Positions 18,113 through 27,320 are shown, numbered from the stretch's first letter. The stretch is 64,000 nt of DNA from JACVRW01 sp034664125 (GCA_034664125.1 JAXDIG010000056.1:4941-68940), one strand, 5' to 3'. Notes: a model not told the origin generated them from the sequence alone. Program-made: numbers and translations.

Positions 18113-20126
18113 GGGTCTTGAGCAGGATCCGGTTGAGGTAGGTCACGCGCCAGATCTGGTCGTCGCGCAGCGCCGCCTCCTCGCCGCGGCGCTCCCCTAT
18201 CACCGCGCGGCGCTGGCGCGCGAGCAGCTCGAAGGGCTCGCCGCCGAAGGCCGGCCCGGTGGAGTGGGCGTCCAGGTGAACCACGCGCGCGTCGGGCCGG
18301 AAGATCGTCTCCACGCCCGCGTCGCCGGCCCGCAGGCCGAGGTCCAGGTCCTCGGCGAACATGAAGATGCGCTCGTCGAACGGCCCCAGCCGCCGAAGCG
18401 TCTCGGTCGGGGCCACGAGGCAGGCACCCACCGCCCAGCCGACCCGGCGGCTGCGCTGCGAGTGCCATGGGTCCACCATGGCGCGCAGCGGCTGGGGCAG
18501 GACCGCCGGCGGGATCAGCGCCTTCACCCACAGCAGCGGCGATGCCGGATCGAGCTGTCCTGTGTCCTGGCGCGTACCGTCGGGCGACGCCACCAGCGGC
18601 GCGAGGATCTGCTCCGGGGCGCCGGGGGTGAGCAGGTCGGCTGCGAGGGCGGCGAGCGAGCCGTCCACCAGCTCGGCGTCGGGGTTGATCAACACGCAGA
18701 CCGGCTCCTCCACGCGGGCCACGCCGGCGTTCGAGGCGCGCCCGAAGCCGACGTTGTCGCCGAGCTCCACGACCGTGGCGCGCGGCGCGGCGGCGCGAGC
18801 GGCGGTGGCGCTCCCATCGGTCGAGCCGGAGTCCATCACGACCACGTGCGCTCCCGGCAGGTGCACCTCCACGGAGCGCAGCAGCCGGTCCACGGCGGCA
18901 GCCGAGTTGTGGGTCACCGTCACCAGCGCCATGCCGGCGCCGTGGTGGGCGGCGTGCGGGCGCGGGCGCTCGCCGCGCGCCGCGCCCGGAGGGTGCAGCC
19001 GGACCTCGCGGGCCGCCTCCCGCTCCGCGACCGCCTCGCTGGCCAGGTCGGCGAAGCGCTGCCGCGCCTCGTCCGCCTCGAACCAGCCCGCGCGCGCCCG
19101 TCCGCCGGCGCCCAGCTTGTCGAGCAGGCCGGGCGTGGTCAGCACCTCCACCAGGGCGGTCGCGGCGGCCCCGGCGTCGCCGGGCGGGTACAGCCGGCCG
19201 CAGCTCTCGTCGACGATCTCGGCCGGGCCGCCTGCGCCAGGCGCCACCACGGGGCGGCCGCTCGCGAGCGCCTGCAGCACGACGTTCCCGAACGGCTCGC
19301 GGTCGGCGCAGTGCAGCAGGCACCAGGCGCGGCCGATCGCCTCGCGCGGGTCGGCCAGCTCGCCGGCGAAGGTCACGCGGCCCTCGAGGTCGGGCTGCGC
19401 GGCGCGCTGGCGCAGCCCTGCGAGCAGCCGCTCGCCCTCGGCGTTCATCGGCGCGCCCGCGATCGTGAGGTGCAGGCGCGGCACGCTCTCGGCCGCGCGC
19501 GCGACCGCCTCGAGCGCCAGGTCGGGGCGCTTCCACGGCATCAGCGCGCCGAGCAGCAGCACCTCCGGGTCGGGGGCCATCGGCCGCTCGGCGTCGTAGA
19601 AGGGCAGGTCGATCCCGGGGCTGATCACCGACAGGCGGTCGCCGAGCTTGCCCTCCGGGTCGAGGTCGCGCCCGACCGCCTCCGAGTTCACCGACACGCG
19701 GTCCGCGCGCCCGACGGCCACGCGCATCAGCCGGGCGATCGACGAGCCGGGCAGGAAGTCCACGTGGCGCACCAGCACCGCCGGGCGCCGGTCGAGGGCC
19801 GCCGCCGCGGCCGGGGCGGCGATCGCCGTGCGCATGCCCCATGCCACCAGCAGGTCGGGGCCCACCTCGCGCACGAGCCGGCGCACGTCGCGGGCGTGCC
19901 CGGCCAGCTCGCGCCCGGCCGTAACCCGCTCGGCCACTCCGCCGCGAAGCTCGAGTGGCCGCGAACGCAGGGGAATCACCTGAACCCCATCGCCGCGGGC
20001 GCGCTCGGCGAGGGGGCCCTCCGGGCAGGCCAGCACCAGCGCACCCGGCAGGCCGCGCGTGAAATCGAGCAGAGTGCGCTCGGCCCCGCCCAGCACACCG
20101 GCGTATGTGACGGCCAGCGTCAGCAC
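18015..20126 (-). CDS. Two-domain glycosyltransferase: GT4 (GT-B) fused to GT2 (GT-A)
   Basis: A protein of about 703 residues. The N-terminal half is GT-B type: GGAERTLLDF, SVNSEAVGRDLDPE, LLLGALMPWKRPDLALEA, and EPFGNVVLQALASGRPVVAP, the usual nucleotide-sugar EX7E-like region. From about residue 400 a GT2 domain begins with MALVTVTHNSAAAVDRLLRS and continues with VVVMDSGSTDGSAT, NVGFGRASN, INPDAELVDG and MFAEDLDLGLRAG, as in rhamnosyl- and galactofuranosyl-type GT2. A linker rich in Arg, Pro and His joins them. GTG 20126 is chosen because TAGTCT lies 8 nt upstream; GTG 20162 would overlap the divergent flippase. It probably adds two successive sugars. Confidence 0.85.
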   Translation of the reverse strand: MLTLAVTYAGVLGGAERTLLDFTRGLPGALVLACPEGPLAERARGDGVQVIPLRSRPLELRGGVAERVTAGRELAGHARDVRRLVREVGPDLLVAWGMRTAIAAPAAAAALDRRPAVLVRHVDFLPGSSIARLMRVAVGRADRVSVNSEAVGRDLDPEGKLGDRLSVISPGIDLPFYDAERPMAPDPEVLLLGALMPWKRPDLALEAVARAAESVPRLHLTIAGAPMNAEGERLLAGLRQRAAQPDLEGRVTFAGELADPREAIGRAWCLLHCADREPFGNVVLQALASGRPVVAPGAGGPAEIVDESCGRLYPPGDAGAAATALVEVLTTPGLLDKLGAGGRARAGWFEADEARQRFADLASEAVAEREAAREVRLHPPGAARGERPRPHAAHHGAGMALVTVTHNSAAAVDRLLRSVEVHLPGAHVVVMDSGSTDGSATAARAAAPRATVVELGDNVGFGRASNAGVARVEEPVCVLINPDAELVDGSLAALAADLLTPGAPEQILAPLVASPDGTRQDTGQLDPASPLLWVKALIPPAVLPQPLRAMVDPWHSQRSRRVGWAVGACLVAPTETLRRLGPFDERIFMFAEDLDLGLRAGDAGVETIFRPDARVVHLDAHSTGPAFGGEPFELLARQRRAVIGERRGEEAALRDDQIWRVTYLNRILLKTLTGRSTERERLQLEALRRVRDEPARLEQPPAS

Positions 20127-20134
20127 GAGCGGGG

Positions 20135-20140
20135 AGACTA
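20135..20140 (-). promoter_or_regulatory. -10 element, GT4-GT2 gene
   Basis: TAGTCT on the minus strand, 8 nt before GTG 20126. It lies in the 20-bp gap to the divergent flippase start at 20147. Confidence 0.45.
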
Positions 20141-20146
20141 GGGCGT

Positions 20147-21565
20147 GTGACGTCCTCAGCACGGCGGCGAGTCGCCTCGAACACTGCCGTCCAGCTGGCC
20201 GGCAAGGGCGCCGTTCTCGCGATCGGCGTCGTCTCGATCGCGGTGCTCACCCGCTACCTGGGCCCGGGCGACTACGGCAAGTACACGCTCGCCCTGATGT
20301 ACATGCAGCTGTTCGGCGTGCTCGCCGACGTCGGCCTGTTCACGACCGTGGTGCGCGAGATCAGCAAGGACCCGTCGCGCACCGACGAGCTGGTCGGCAA
20401 CACGATCGCGCTGCGCCTGCTGCTGTCGATCGTGGTGATCGCGGTCGCCGCCGCGATCAGCCTGGCGCTCCCGTACGAGCCGCAGGTGCGGACGGCGATC
20501 CTGCTGGCCGGGGCGCCGCTGCTGTTCGGCATGCTCACCACCAGCTTCGTCGCGATCCTCCAGTCGCGGCTGCGCATGGGGCGTGCGGTGGTCGGCGACG
20601 TGGTCGGCCGCGCCGTCTCGCTCGGCCTGGTACTGGCGGTCGTCGGCCTCGACCTCGGCTTCTACGCGGTCCTGGGGGCGGCGGCCGGCGGCGCGCTGGC
20701 CACGCTGGCGGTCACCTGGTCGCTCACGCGCGGCCTGGCGCGCGCGCGGCCGCGAGCAGAGCTCGCGGTCTGGCGGTCGCTGCTCAAGGCGGCGGTGCCG
20801 CTGGGGCTGGCGCTCGCCATCAACGCGATCTACTTCCGCGCGGACACGCTGATCATCTCGCTCTACGAGCCCTACGACCAGGTCGGCCTCTACACGCTGG
20901 CGTACCGCGTGCTGGAACTGGCGCTCGTGGTCGGCACGGTGTTCCTCAACACCACCTTCCCGATCCTGTCCGAGGCGGTGGCCCGCGACGAGGCGCGCGC
21001 CCGGCGCACGATCGAGGCGTCCACCGAGGTGTGCGTGGTGCTCGGGGCTCCGCTGGTGGCCGCCGGCCTGGTGCTGGCGCCGCAGATCATCGAGCTGGCC
21101 GGCGGCGACGAGTTCCGGGGCGCCGCGGAGCCGCTGCGCATCCTGCTCGCGGCCGGCGCGCTGGCGTGGGTCAACGGCGTGTTCGGCTACGCGCTGATCG
21201 CGCGCGACAGGCAGGCCAGCGCGCTCTGGCTCAACCTCACGGCCCTCACCTTCAACGTCGGCCTCAACTTCCTGCTGATCCCGCGCTACGGGATCGTCGT
21301 GGCCGCGATCGTGACCGTCGCCTCCGAGATCCTGATCCTGCTCGGCTCCTACTCGCTGATGCGGCGCTACTTCGGCTTCTTCCCGATGCCGCGCACGCTG
21401 GCGCCGGCGCTGATCGCCGCGGCGGCGATGGGCGGGCTGCTGTGGCTGCTCGACGCCGCCCCGCTACCGGTGCTGGTGGCGCTGGGAGCCGCGGTCTACG
21501 GCGGGCTGCTGTGGCTGCTCAGCCCGGCCAGCCGCGAGCTCGCGACCGGCCTGCGCCGGGGCTAG
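20147..21565 (+). CDS. Oligosaccharide flippase (Wzx/MATE-like, MOP superfamily)
   Basis: A 472-residue protein with about fourteen hydrophobic helices. The N-terminus SNTAVQLAGKGAVLAIGV and TRYLGPGDYGKYTLALMY are the usual start of polysaccharide exporters, with ALIARDRQ and NFLLIPRYGIVVAAI in the C-terminal half. It would flip a lipid-linked oligosaccharide made by the cytoplasmic GTs of this locus to the outer face. GTG 20147 is used; no TANNNT box is seen upstream, only a weaker GAGACT 7 nt before the start. Its stop shares CTAG with the convergent sulfatase. Confidence 0.9.
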   Translation: MTSSARRRVASNTAVQLAGKGAVLAIGVVSIAVLTRYLGPGDYGKYTLALMYMQLFGVLADVGLFTTVVREISKDPSRTDELVGNTIALRLLLSIVVIAVAAAISLALPYEPQVRTAILLAGAPLLFGMLTTSFVAILQSRLRMGRAVVGDVVGRAVSLGLVLAVVGLDLGFYAVLGAAAGGALATLAVTWSLTRGLARARPRAELAVWRSLLKAAVPLGLALAINAIYFRADTLIISLYEPYDQVGLYTLAYRVLELALVVGTVFLNTTFPILSEAVARDEARARRTIEASTEVCVVLGAPLVAAGLVLAPQIIELAGGDEFRGAAEPLRILLAAGALAWVNGVFGYALIARDRQASALWLNLTALTFNVGLNFLLIPRYGIVVAAIVTVASEILILLGSYSLMRRYFGFFPMPRTLAPALIAAAAMGGLLWLLDAAPLPVLVALGAAVYGGLLWLLSPASRELATGLRRG

Positions 21566-24129
21566 GGAGCACCGGCCTTCGGGATCGGCAGCGCGCGCTC
21601 GCCGACGATCGCGAATACCCGCACCGGTGCGGCCGCCGACCCAGGCCGCGGGCCGCCCGTCCAGCCGCGCAGCTTGAAGCCGGCGCGAGCGAGCTTCGGC
21701 CCGAGCTTGCCGGCGACGTCCGGGCGCGAAAGCGACGGCACGCCCGCGGCGAGGAAGCGCTCGCCCGCGAACGCCAGCACGCGATCCGCCGGCCGCGCTC
21801 GCCTGCTGTCCCCAGCCCAGCCGTCGATCGTCACCTCGGCCTGGCCGACGCCGACTGCTTCCAGCGAGCCGCCGCTCTCGGCGCTCCCGATCGGGATCTC
21901 GCGGCCCGAGCCGTCCACGATCACCTGGCGTCCGCTGCGCTCAACGAGCCGGTAGCCGAGCGCCGCTCCCGGCAGCCGCGACAGCCGTCGGGCGGCGCCG
22001 TCGCCGGTGATCGCGATCAGGTCCACGGCATTCGCACCGGGTGCGAAGGCCGCCGGCGGCACGACGGCGGAGAAGCGCGCCGTGTCGCCGTCGCGCCACC
22101 GCACGGCGGTAGCCGCGACGCGGCCGTCCAGTGCCACGGCCAGGCGCGTGTCGGCGGGCACGTCGGACAGCTCGCCGGTGACCAGCGCGGGGACGATCGA
22201 GGCGGCGGGGTCAACGTCGGCGAGCAGGCCGCCACCGTCGAGCTCGAAGCTCGCGCCGCCCAGCGAGCCCGCCCCGAGCGAGTCGACGCTGCGGCCGACG
22301 AGGTCGCCGTCCCGTCCGCTCCCGTAGACGTCGCCGGGCGTCTCGCCGAAGTCGTCCAGCATGTTCCGGACGAGCTTGTCGCGCCGGCGCAGGTACTCGC
22401 TGAACGGCATCGTCAGGTCGGCGTCTTCGTACTGCGGCTGCAGCGCGATCGATCCCCTGCGCGTCGCGCGCCGCGCCGGCTGCCCGTCCGTCCGCCACGG
22501 CAGGTCGACCCCGAGCCGGTCGGCGATCGTCGGCAGCACATCCGTGATTTGCACGTTCGACTCGTCGACCTCGCCCTTGCGCTGGCGCGGTGACTTGATG
22601 AGCAGCGGGATGCCGGCGATCGAGGCCAGGTTGACCTCGTCGGCCGCTCGATGCGGGTGGCCACCGAGGAAGCTCGCGCCGTGATCGGCGAGCACCACGA
22701 GCAGCGCGCGGTCGTAGAGCCCGCTGGCCTGCATGCGGTCGAGCAGCCGTCCCAGCAGCCGGTCGGTGTCGGCGATCTGGAGCAGGTAGCGCTCGAGCGC
22801 CTGGCGGGATAACTGCCGATCCTTGCTCCACCCGCCCCCGGCCGGCTGGTTGGCCGAGGTCAGTCCCGGCAGGCCGTCGACCGTGTCGGGATAGCGCTGG
22901 CCATCGGGAAGGAAGTGGTAGGGGTTGTGCGGCAGCTGGATATGGAAGAAGACCAGGTGGCCCTGGCGGGGAGCCTTGGCGAGCCGGTGCTCGAAGGCCT
23001 TGTAGATCTCCATGCGGTCGATCACGGCCGCGAGCGCCGCGACGCCCCTGCTCGCGACGTCGGAGGCGGGCCTGGTGTTGACGTTGGCGGCCCTGGGATC
23101 CTGGGTCACGCGGAACCCGCCGAAGCTGCGGTCCACCGGCTTGAGCCTGTTGCGCAACGGGTCGGGCAGCAGCAGATGGAGTGACACGAGGCTGAGGTCG
23201 GACGCGAGGTCGTGCAGGCGTTGGCGCGCGGGCTGGCGGGCGGCCGCCTCCTCAGGGCAGAGCCGCTGGGGACAGACGTCGGTCATCGGTTCCGTCACGT
23301 CCAGCGAGTAGCTCCCGCCCAGGAGCGTGAACAGGCTCTCGGGGTGATCGGAGGCGATCGGCAGGGAGCCCTTGTCGGGCCGGTCGCCCGTCAGCAGCGC
23401 GGGCACCGCCCGGTCGGTGTAGTCGGCGACGGTGGTGGCGTTGCGATACCAGGTCGCGTCGCGTGCCAGGCGCGCGAAGTTGGGATAGCGGGAGGCGTCG
23501 ATGCGCCCGTCCGCTCCGTTCAGGGTGAAGCCGGCGAACTCGTCGAACAGGATCACCACGACCGGTGCCCTGCCGGGGACCTCCACCCCTGCCGCGGCCA
23601 CCTCGTGTCCGGGCAGCACCAGCTTGGAGACGGGCGACAGGATCAGGAACACGAACAGGAACACGACCGGCGCGGGGCTCAGGACCGTGAGCAGCGCCGG
23701 GCCGGCGGCGCTGCGCTCGTAGGCCAGCGCGGCCAGGGCTCCGATCGCCAGCGCGGCGGCGAGCAGGACCGCCGATCGCACCGACACGTCCTTGATCAGC
23801 TGTAGGGCGAAGGCGGCCGTGAGCAGAGCGACCAGTGACAGGTGGAGCGCGCGCCGCAGCGGCATGGAGACGAGGCCGACGAGCCACTCCAGGGCGGTCA
23901 GTGCGAGCGGCGGCACCAGCACCATCCCGCCGGCGAGGAGCAGGATGTCGCTCCTGGTGTTCCCGCGCGCGACGAAGAACTCCGGGGTATCGCCCAGCAG
24001 GTTCAGCAGGGGCTGCGCGAACGCAAACGACCAGAGGACGGCGAGGTGAACGCCGGCAAGTGCGAGCGGCTCGCGGCGAGCTGTAAAAGACGTGTGAAGG
24101 TCCGGCAGGCGGCCAGAGTACTCCGGCAT
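21562..24129 (-). CDS. Membrane-anchored sulfatase / LTA synthase-like alkaline-phosphatase-superfamily protein
   Basis: An 855-residue protein: about five N-terminal helices to residue 175, then an extracytoplasmic catalytic domain. VVVILFDEFAGFTLNG supplies the first metal-binding Asp/Glu, ATTVADYTDRAVPALLTG places a Thr where the nucleophile is expected, and LVVLADHGASFLGGHPH gives the second metal site. There is no Cys/Ser-x-Pro-x-Arg formylglycine motif, so it is more like phosphoglycerol or phosphoethanolamine transferases (and their phosphodiesterase kin) than a true sulfatase. A C-terminal region of about 200 residues has no recognised domain. The start is ATG 24129; no convincing promoter box fits it. 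It may decorate the exported glycan. Confidence 0.8.
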   Translation of the reverse strand: MPEYSGRLPDLHTSFTARREPLALAGVHLAVLWSFAFAQPLLNLLGDTPEFFVARGNTRSDILLLAGGMVLVPPLALTALEWLVGLVSMPLRRALHLSLVALLTAAFALQLIKDVSVRSAVLLAAALAIGALAALAYERSAAGPALLTVLSPAPVVFLFVFLILSPVSKLVLPGHEVAAAGVEVPGRAPVVVILFDEFAGFTLNGADGRIDASRYPNFARLARDATWYRNATTVADYTDRAVPALLTGDRPDKGSLPIASDHPESLFTLLGGSYSLDVTEPMTDVCPQRLCPEEAAARQPARQRLHDLASDLSLVSLHLLLPDPLRNRLKPVDRSFGGFRVTQDPRAANVNTRPASDVASRGVAALAAVIDRMEIYKAFEHRLAKAPRQGHLVFFHIQLPHNPYHFLPDGQRYPDTVDGLPGLTSANQPAGGGWSKDRQLSRQALERYLLQIADTDRLLGRLLDRMQASGLYDRALLVVLADHGASFLGGHPHRAADEVNLASIAGIPLLIKSPRQRKGEVDESNVQITDVLPTIADRLGVDLPWRTDGQPARRATRRGSIALQPQYEDADLTMPFSEYLRRRDKLVRNMLDDFGETPGDVYGSGRDGDLVGRSVDSLGAGSLGGASFELDGGGLLADVDPAASIVPALVTGELSDVPADTRLAVALDGRVAATAVRWRDGDTARFSAVVPPAAFAPGANAVDLIAITGDGAARRLSRLPGAALGYRLVERSGRQVIVDGSGREIPIGSAESGGSLEAVGVGQAEVTIDGWAGDSRRARPADRVLAFAGERFLAAGVPSLSRPDVAGKLGPKLARAGFKLRGWTGGPRPGSAAAPVRVFAIVGERALPIPKAGAP

Positions 24130-24184
24130 TCTCGGTTGCCGCGCCGGATGCCGGGCGCTGCCGCCCAGGCCAGCGCCCGTAAGG

Positions 24185-24190
24185 CATAGT
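24185..24190 (+). promoter_or_regulatory. -10 element, methyltransferase-GT4 pair
   Basis: CATAGT lies 7 nt before GTG 24198 and no Shine-Dalgarno is present. This favours 24198 over the in-frame GTG at 24189. Confidence 0.4.
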
Positions 24191-24197
24191 GGTCGCC

Positions 24198-24869
24198 GTG
24201 GACACCTATGCGCTCCCGCGCGGCCCGCGCGACACCCGCGCGTGGTACCGCGACGCAGATCCGATGGAGCAGGTCGACTACGCCCTCGTCGACTTCGTGC
24301 AGCAGCACGCCGGTCAGACCGTGCTGGACCTCGGCTGTGGCCTGGGCGGCTACAGCAAGGTGCTCGCCGAGCGCGGCTTCGACGTGCGCGCCTTCGACGT
24401 GGTGCCGGAGTACGTCGAGCGGGCGCGCCAGCTCGGAGTCCCGGCCGAGCTCTACGACGGCGATCGCCTCCCGCTCGCCGACGGCAGCGTCGACACGGCC
24501 GTCCTGCTCGAGGTGATCGAGCACCTCGAGGATCCGGCTCGCCTGCTCGGCGAGGCGCGCAGGGTCGCGCGCGGCGGCGTGCTGGTCACCACTCCCAACT
24601 GCACGCAGAGCTTCGGGCGCGTGCCGATCGAGTTCAGCCACATGCTCGACGTGGATCACCGCCAGTTCTTCACCGAGACGTCGCTCGCCGCCCTGCTCGA
24701 CGAGGTATTCGGGAGCTGCGAGGTCGAGCAGGTGGCGCCGATCGACCGCAACCTGGCCGGCCTGGTGCTGCCCCGGCCGCTGCGCCCGCTCTACCGCTGG
24801 CTCGACCGCTTCGGCGCGGCCAAGCCGCAGTACTTCTTCAGGCTGCGCGCCCGCGCACCCGCCCGGTGA
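24198..24869 (+). CDS. Class I SAM methyltransferase (Methyltransf_11 type)
   Basis: A 223-residue cytoplasmic protein. Motif I is TVLDLGCGLGGYSKVLAE, the strand-2 acidic residue is in VRAFDVVPEYVE, and VDTAVLLEVIEHLEDPARLL is the methyltransf_11 block. FSHMLDVDHRQFFTETSLA is common in methyltransferases beside glycan genes. It is translationally coupled to the next glycosyltransferase (GTGA overlap), so it probably methylates a sugar or lipid intermediate handled by that enzyme. The exact substrate is unknown. Confidence 0.85.
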   Translation: MDTYALPRGPRDTRAWYRDADPMEQVDYALVDFVQQHAGQTVLDLGCGLGGYSKVLAERGFDVRAFDVVPEYVERARQLGVPAELYDGDRLPLADGSVDTAVLLEVIEHLEDPARLLGEARRVARGGVLVTTPNCTQSFGRVPIEFSHMLDVDHRQFFTETSLAALLDEVFGSCEVEQVAPIDRNLAGLVLPRPLRPLYRWLDRFGAAKPQYFFRLRARAPAR

Positions 24870-26209
24870 CGCGCGTCCTGTTCATCTCCGCGGAGCCGCT
24901 CGGACCGTCGATGGCGGGCCCGGCGATCCGCGTGCTCGAGCTGGCGCGGGCGGTCGCCGCGCACTGCGACGTGACGGTGGCCGCCCCGGGGCCGAGCGAC
25001 GCGGGGGATGCCCCGATCGAGCTGCTCGAGGCGAACCTGGCCGACTTCGACACGCTGCTCGAGGCGGTCAAGAGCCACGACGTGGTGGTGGCTCAGCGGC
25101 TGCCACCGCAGCTGCTGCGCTACGTCGCGCGCATGCCGGTTCGCTTCGTCGCCGACCTCTACAACCCGCAGATGATCGAGGTGCTGGAGGCCGCCGGCGA
25201 CGGCCCGAGCACCTCGCCGCGGCGCGCGTGGAGGTCGATGCTCGGCCAGTGCGCGGTCGCGGACCTCGTGATCTGCGCGAGCGAGAAGCAGCGAGACCTC
25301 TGGCTCGGCGGCATGGGCCTCGCCGGCCTGATCGACGTGGAGCGCTACCGGGCCGACCCCACCTTCCGCAGCTACGTGGACGTGGTGCCGTTCGGGCTGC
25401 CCGACCGGCCGCCGAGCCGCTCGGCGCCGGTTCTCAAGGGCGTCTGGCCGGGCATCGGAGAGGACGATCGCGTGCTGCTCTGGGCCGGCGGAGTTTGGCG
25501 CTGGCTGGACGCCATCACCCCGATCCAGGCGGTGGAGCGCCTGCGCGCCGGGGGGCGGCGGGTGCACCTCGTGTTCCTGGGCACGGGCCGCCCGCGGCTC
25601 GCGGGCGCGGACGTGCCCACCAGCGCCGACGAGGCGATCGCCTTCGCCGCGGAGCGCGGGCTGGAGGGCGACTGCGTGCACTTCAACCGCGGCTGGGTGC
25701 CGTACGCGGAGCGCGAGGCCTACCTGCTCGAGTCCGACATCGGCGTGTGCGCGCACCACGAGCACCTCGAGGCGCGCTTCTCCTTCCGCACGCGGGTGCT
25801 AGACCACTTCTGGGCCGGCCTGCCGTCCGTGGTGTCCGGCGGCGACGCGATCGGCGACCTCGTGGACCGCCGCGGGCTCGGGCGGACGGTGGCGCCCGGC
25901 GACGCCGAGGGCTTCGCGCTGGCGTGCGCCAACCTGCTCGACGACCGCGACGCCTACGACGGCGCGGCACGGCGAGTGCGAGAGCTGGCGCCGTCGCTGC
26001 GCTGGAGCGAGGTCGCGCGCCCGCTGGTGCGCTTCTGCCGCGAGCTGGACAGCCGCCCGCCGCGCCGCCCGGCGCGGTCGGCGCTGGTGCGCGCGACCTA
26101 CGGCCAGTACCCGGACATCCTGGCCGACCTGCGCGAGCGCGGCGGACTGGGCGCCGTGGCGCGGCGCGTGCCGGAGCACGTCGCCCGACTGCTGCGCCAC
26201 CGGGCCTAG
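24866..26209 (+). CDS. Family 4 glycosyltransferase (GT-B fold)
   Basis: A 447-residue cytoplasmic glycosyltransferase. The N-terminal domain has LFISAEPLGPSMAGPAIR, the acceptor-side glycine-rich loop, and VVVAQRLPPQLLRYV. The C-terminal domain has LLWAGGVWRWLDAITPI, VFLGTGRPRLAG, GWVPYAEREAYL and ARFSFRTRVLDHFWAGLP, where the acidic and Ser/Arg residues of the sugar-nucleotide site lie. GTG 24866 overlaps the methyltransferase TGA. Its TAG stop shares CTAG with the convergent methyltransferase. Donor and acceptor sugars are not predictable. Confidence 0.85.
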   Translation: MTRVLFISAEPLGPSMAGPAIRVLELARAVAAHCDVTVAAPGPSDAGDAPIELLEANLADFDTLLEAVKSHDVVVAQRLPPQLLRYVARMPVRFVADLYNPQMIEVLEAAGDGPSTSPRRAWRSMLGQCAVADLVICASEKQRDLWLGGMGLAGLIDVERYRADPTFRSYVDVVPFGLPDRPPSRSAPVLKGVWPGIGEDDRVLLWAGGVWRWLDAITPIQAVERLRAGGRRVHLVFLGTGRPRLAGADVPTSADEAIAFAAERGLEGDCVHFNRGWVPYAEREAYLLESDIGVCAHHEHLEARFSFRTRVLDHFWAGLPSVVSGGDAIGDLVDRRGLGRTVAPGDAEGFALACANLLDDRDAYDGAARRVRELAPSLRWSEVARPLVRFCRELDSRPPRRPARSALVRATYGQYPDILADLRERGGLGAVARRVPEHVARLLRHRA

Positions 26210-26919
26210 AGCTCGTAGCGGTACTCGTCCGGCGTGGGCGCGCGCTTCTCGCCCCAAAGCGTGGTGTTGAGGAAGGCGGGCATGTGCTGCGTCGCAGCCA
26301 CGCGCCGCGAGTACAGGCGCACCGGGAAGTCGTAGTTGGTGGCGACGACCTCGAGGCCCATCTGAGTGCCGAACAGGCTGGCCAGGGCGTCCTGGGAGAA
26401 GCGGAAGTAGTCGTTCGGGTAGCCGTGCAGCGGGAAGGACTGGTGGGTCTGGACGAACAGCAGGCCGCCCACCTTGAGGGCCTTCATCAGCTCGTGCGCC
26501 GCAAGCGTCGGGTACTTCAGGTGCTCGAAGGTCGAGCACGAGAGGATCACGTCGAAGCGCTCGGAGCCGACCACGTCGGTCAGGCGGTGCAGGTCGGCGA
26601 CGATGTCCACGTCGGGCCCGTCCTGGATGTCGGTGCCGAGGAACTCGGCGGCGTGCGGCACCCAGTCGCGGTGGAGCGTCGAGCGGCCCGGCACCGACTG
26701 CAGGGTTCCGAGCTCGAGCACGCTGGGGGAGGGCAGCTCGGCACAGCGGGCGATGAAGCGGTGCTCGAGATCGGAGCTGGGCTCGCCTTCGGTCCGCGGC
26801 GTCCCGGTCAGCGTGAGCCCGCGGCGCAGGCGCTCGACGGCGTGGCGCCAGCGCCCCAGCTCGGCCGGGGCCGGCACCGAGGCCCGACCGGCGTCCTGAC
26901 CGCTTCCCACGGCGGGCAT
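26206..26919 (-). CDS. Class I SAM methyltransferase
   Basis: A 237-residue protein. SVLELGTLQSVPGRSTLHR is an altered motif I, FLGTDIQDGPDVDIVADLH gives the strand-2 acidic site, and FDVILSCSTFEHLKYP is the downstream conserved block. QSFPLHGYPNDYFRFS is typical of methyltransferases acting in surface-glycan loci. ATG 26919 is preferred; the open frame continues upstream only through the repeat-rich intergenic DNA. A short palindrome, GGGCAT-g-ATGCCC, spans the start codon. The substrate is unknown. Confidence 0.82.
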   Translation of the reverse strand: MPAVGSGQDAGRASVPAPAELGRWRHAVERLRRGLTLTGTPRTEGEPSSDLEHRFIARCAELPSPSVLELGTLQSVPGRSTLHRDWVPHAAEFLGTDIQDGPDVDIVADLHRLTDVVGSERFDVILSCSTFEHLKYPTLAAHELMKALKVGGLLFVQTHQSFPLHGYPNDYFRFSQDALASLFGTQMGLEVVATNYDFPVRLYSRRVAATQHMPAFLNTTLWGEKRAPTPDEYRYEL

Positions 26920-26975
26920 GATGCCCGATCGCGGCGTTCGGGCGCCCCGGCTCCGCCGGGCGCCCCGCCTCACCC

Positions 26976-27001
26976 GGCCAACGGCAGCAACCAGGGCGGC
27001 C
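26976..27001 (+). repeat. Intergenic repeat unit, copy 1
   Basis: GGCCAACGGCAGCAACCAGG followed by GCGGCC. It is nearly the same as the unit at 27051-27078 and is found inverted at 27425-27451. Confidence 0.7.
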
Positions 27002-27037
27002 CCCCGGCTCACCCGGCCGCCCCGGCTCACCCGGCCG
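27002..27037 (+). repeat. Exact 18-bp tandem repeat, two copies
   Basis: CCCCGGCTCACCCGGCCG is present twice head to tail (27002-27019 and 27020-27037). Confidence 0.9.
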
Positions 27038-27050
27038 CCCGGCCCTGCGC

Positions 27051-27078
27051 GGCCAACAGCGGCAACCAGGGGCGGTCC
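27051..27078 (+). repeat. Intergenic repeat unit, copy 2
   Basis: GGCCAACAGCGGCAACCAGG followed by GGCGGTCC. It differs from copy 1 at a few positions and leads directly into hairpin unit A at 27088. Confidence 0.7.
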
Positions 27079-27087
27079 GAGCGAGAG

Positions 27088-27131
27088 GTGGGCCCCCAAC
27101 GTCACGCATATGGTGCAAATGGGCGCCCACC
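27088..27131 (+). repeat. 44-bp hairpin repeat unit A
   Basis: Starts GTGGGCCCCCAACGTCACGC and ends GGGCGCCCACC, giving an imperfect stem. It aligns without gaps to unit B (27321-27364), sharing the AACGTCA..CATA core, and the 20 bp before both units are also alike. Confidence 0.7.
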
Positions 27132-27320
27132 CTCGGAGGCGAACCAGCGGTGGGCCGGCTTGTTACTGGGTTTCGGCTACTCCCGGGACCCACCCTTGGA
27201 AACCGGGGCGGCTGGGTCACCTTTTGTTGCTGCTCTTGCCGCCCGAACGTTGCGCCGGGCCTGCGAGCGGCCCGGCGCTCCGGGGTCCATGGGAGCAGCC
27301 AAGGCGGCCCGGGCGAAGGG

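Noticed and set aside
26937..27105. Gly/Arg-rich N-terminal extension of the methyltransferase at 26206
   Set aside because: It is translated repeat DNA; ATG 26919 gives a normal methyltransferase length.
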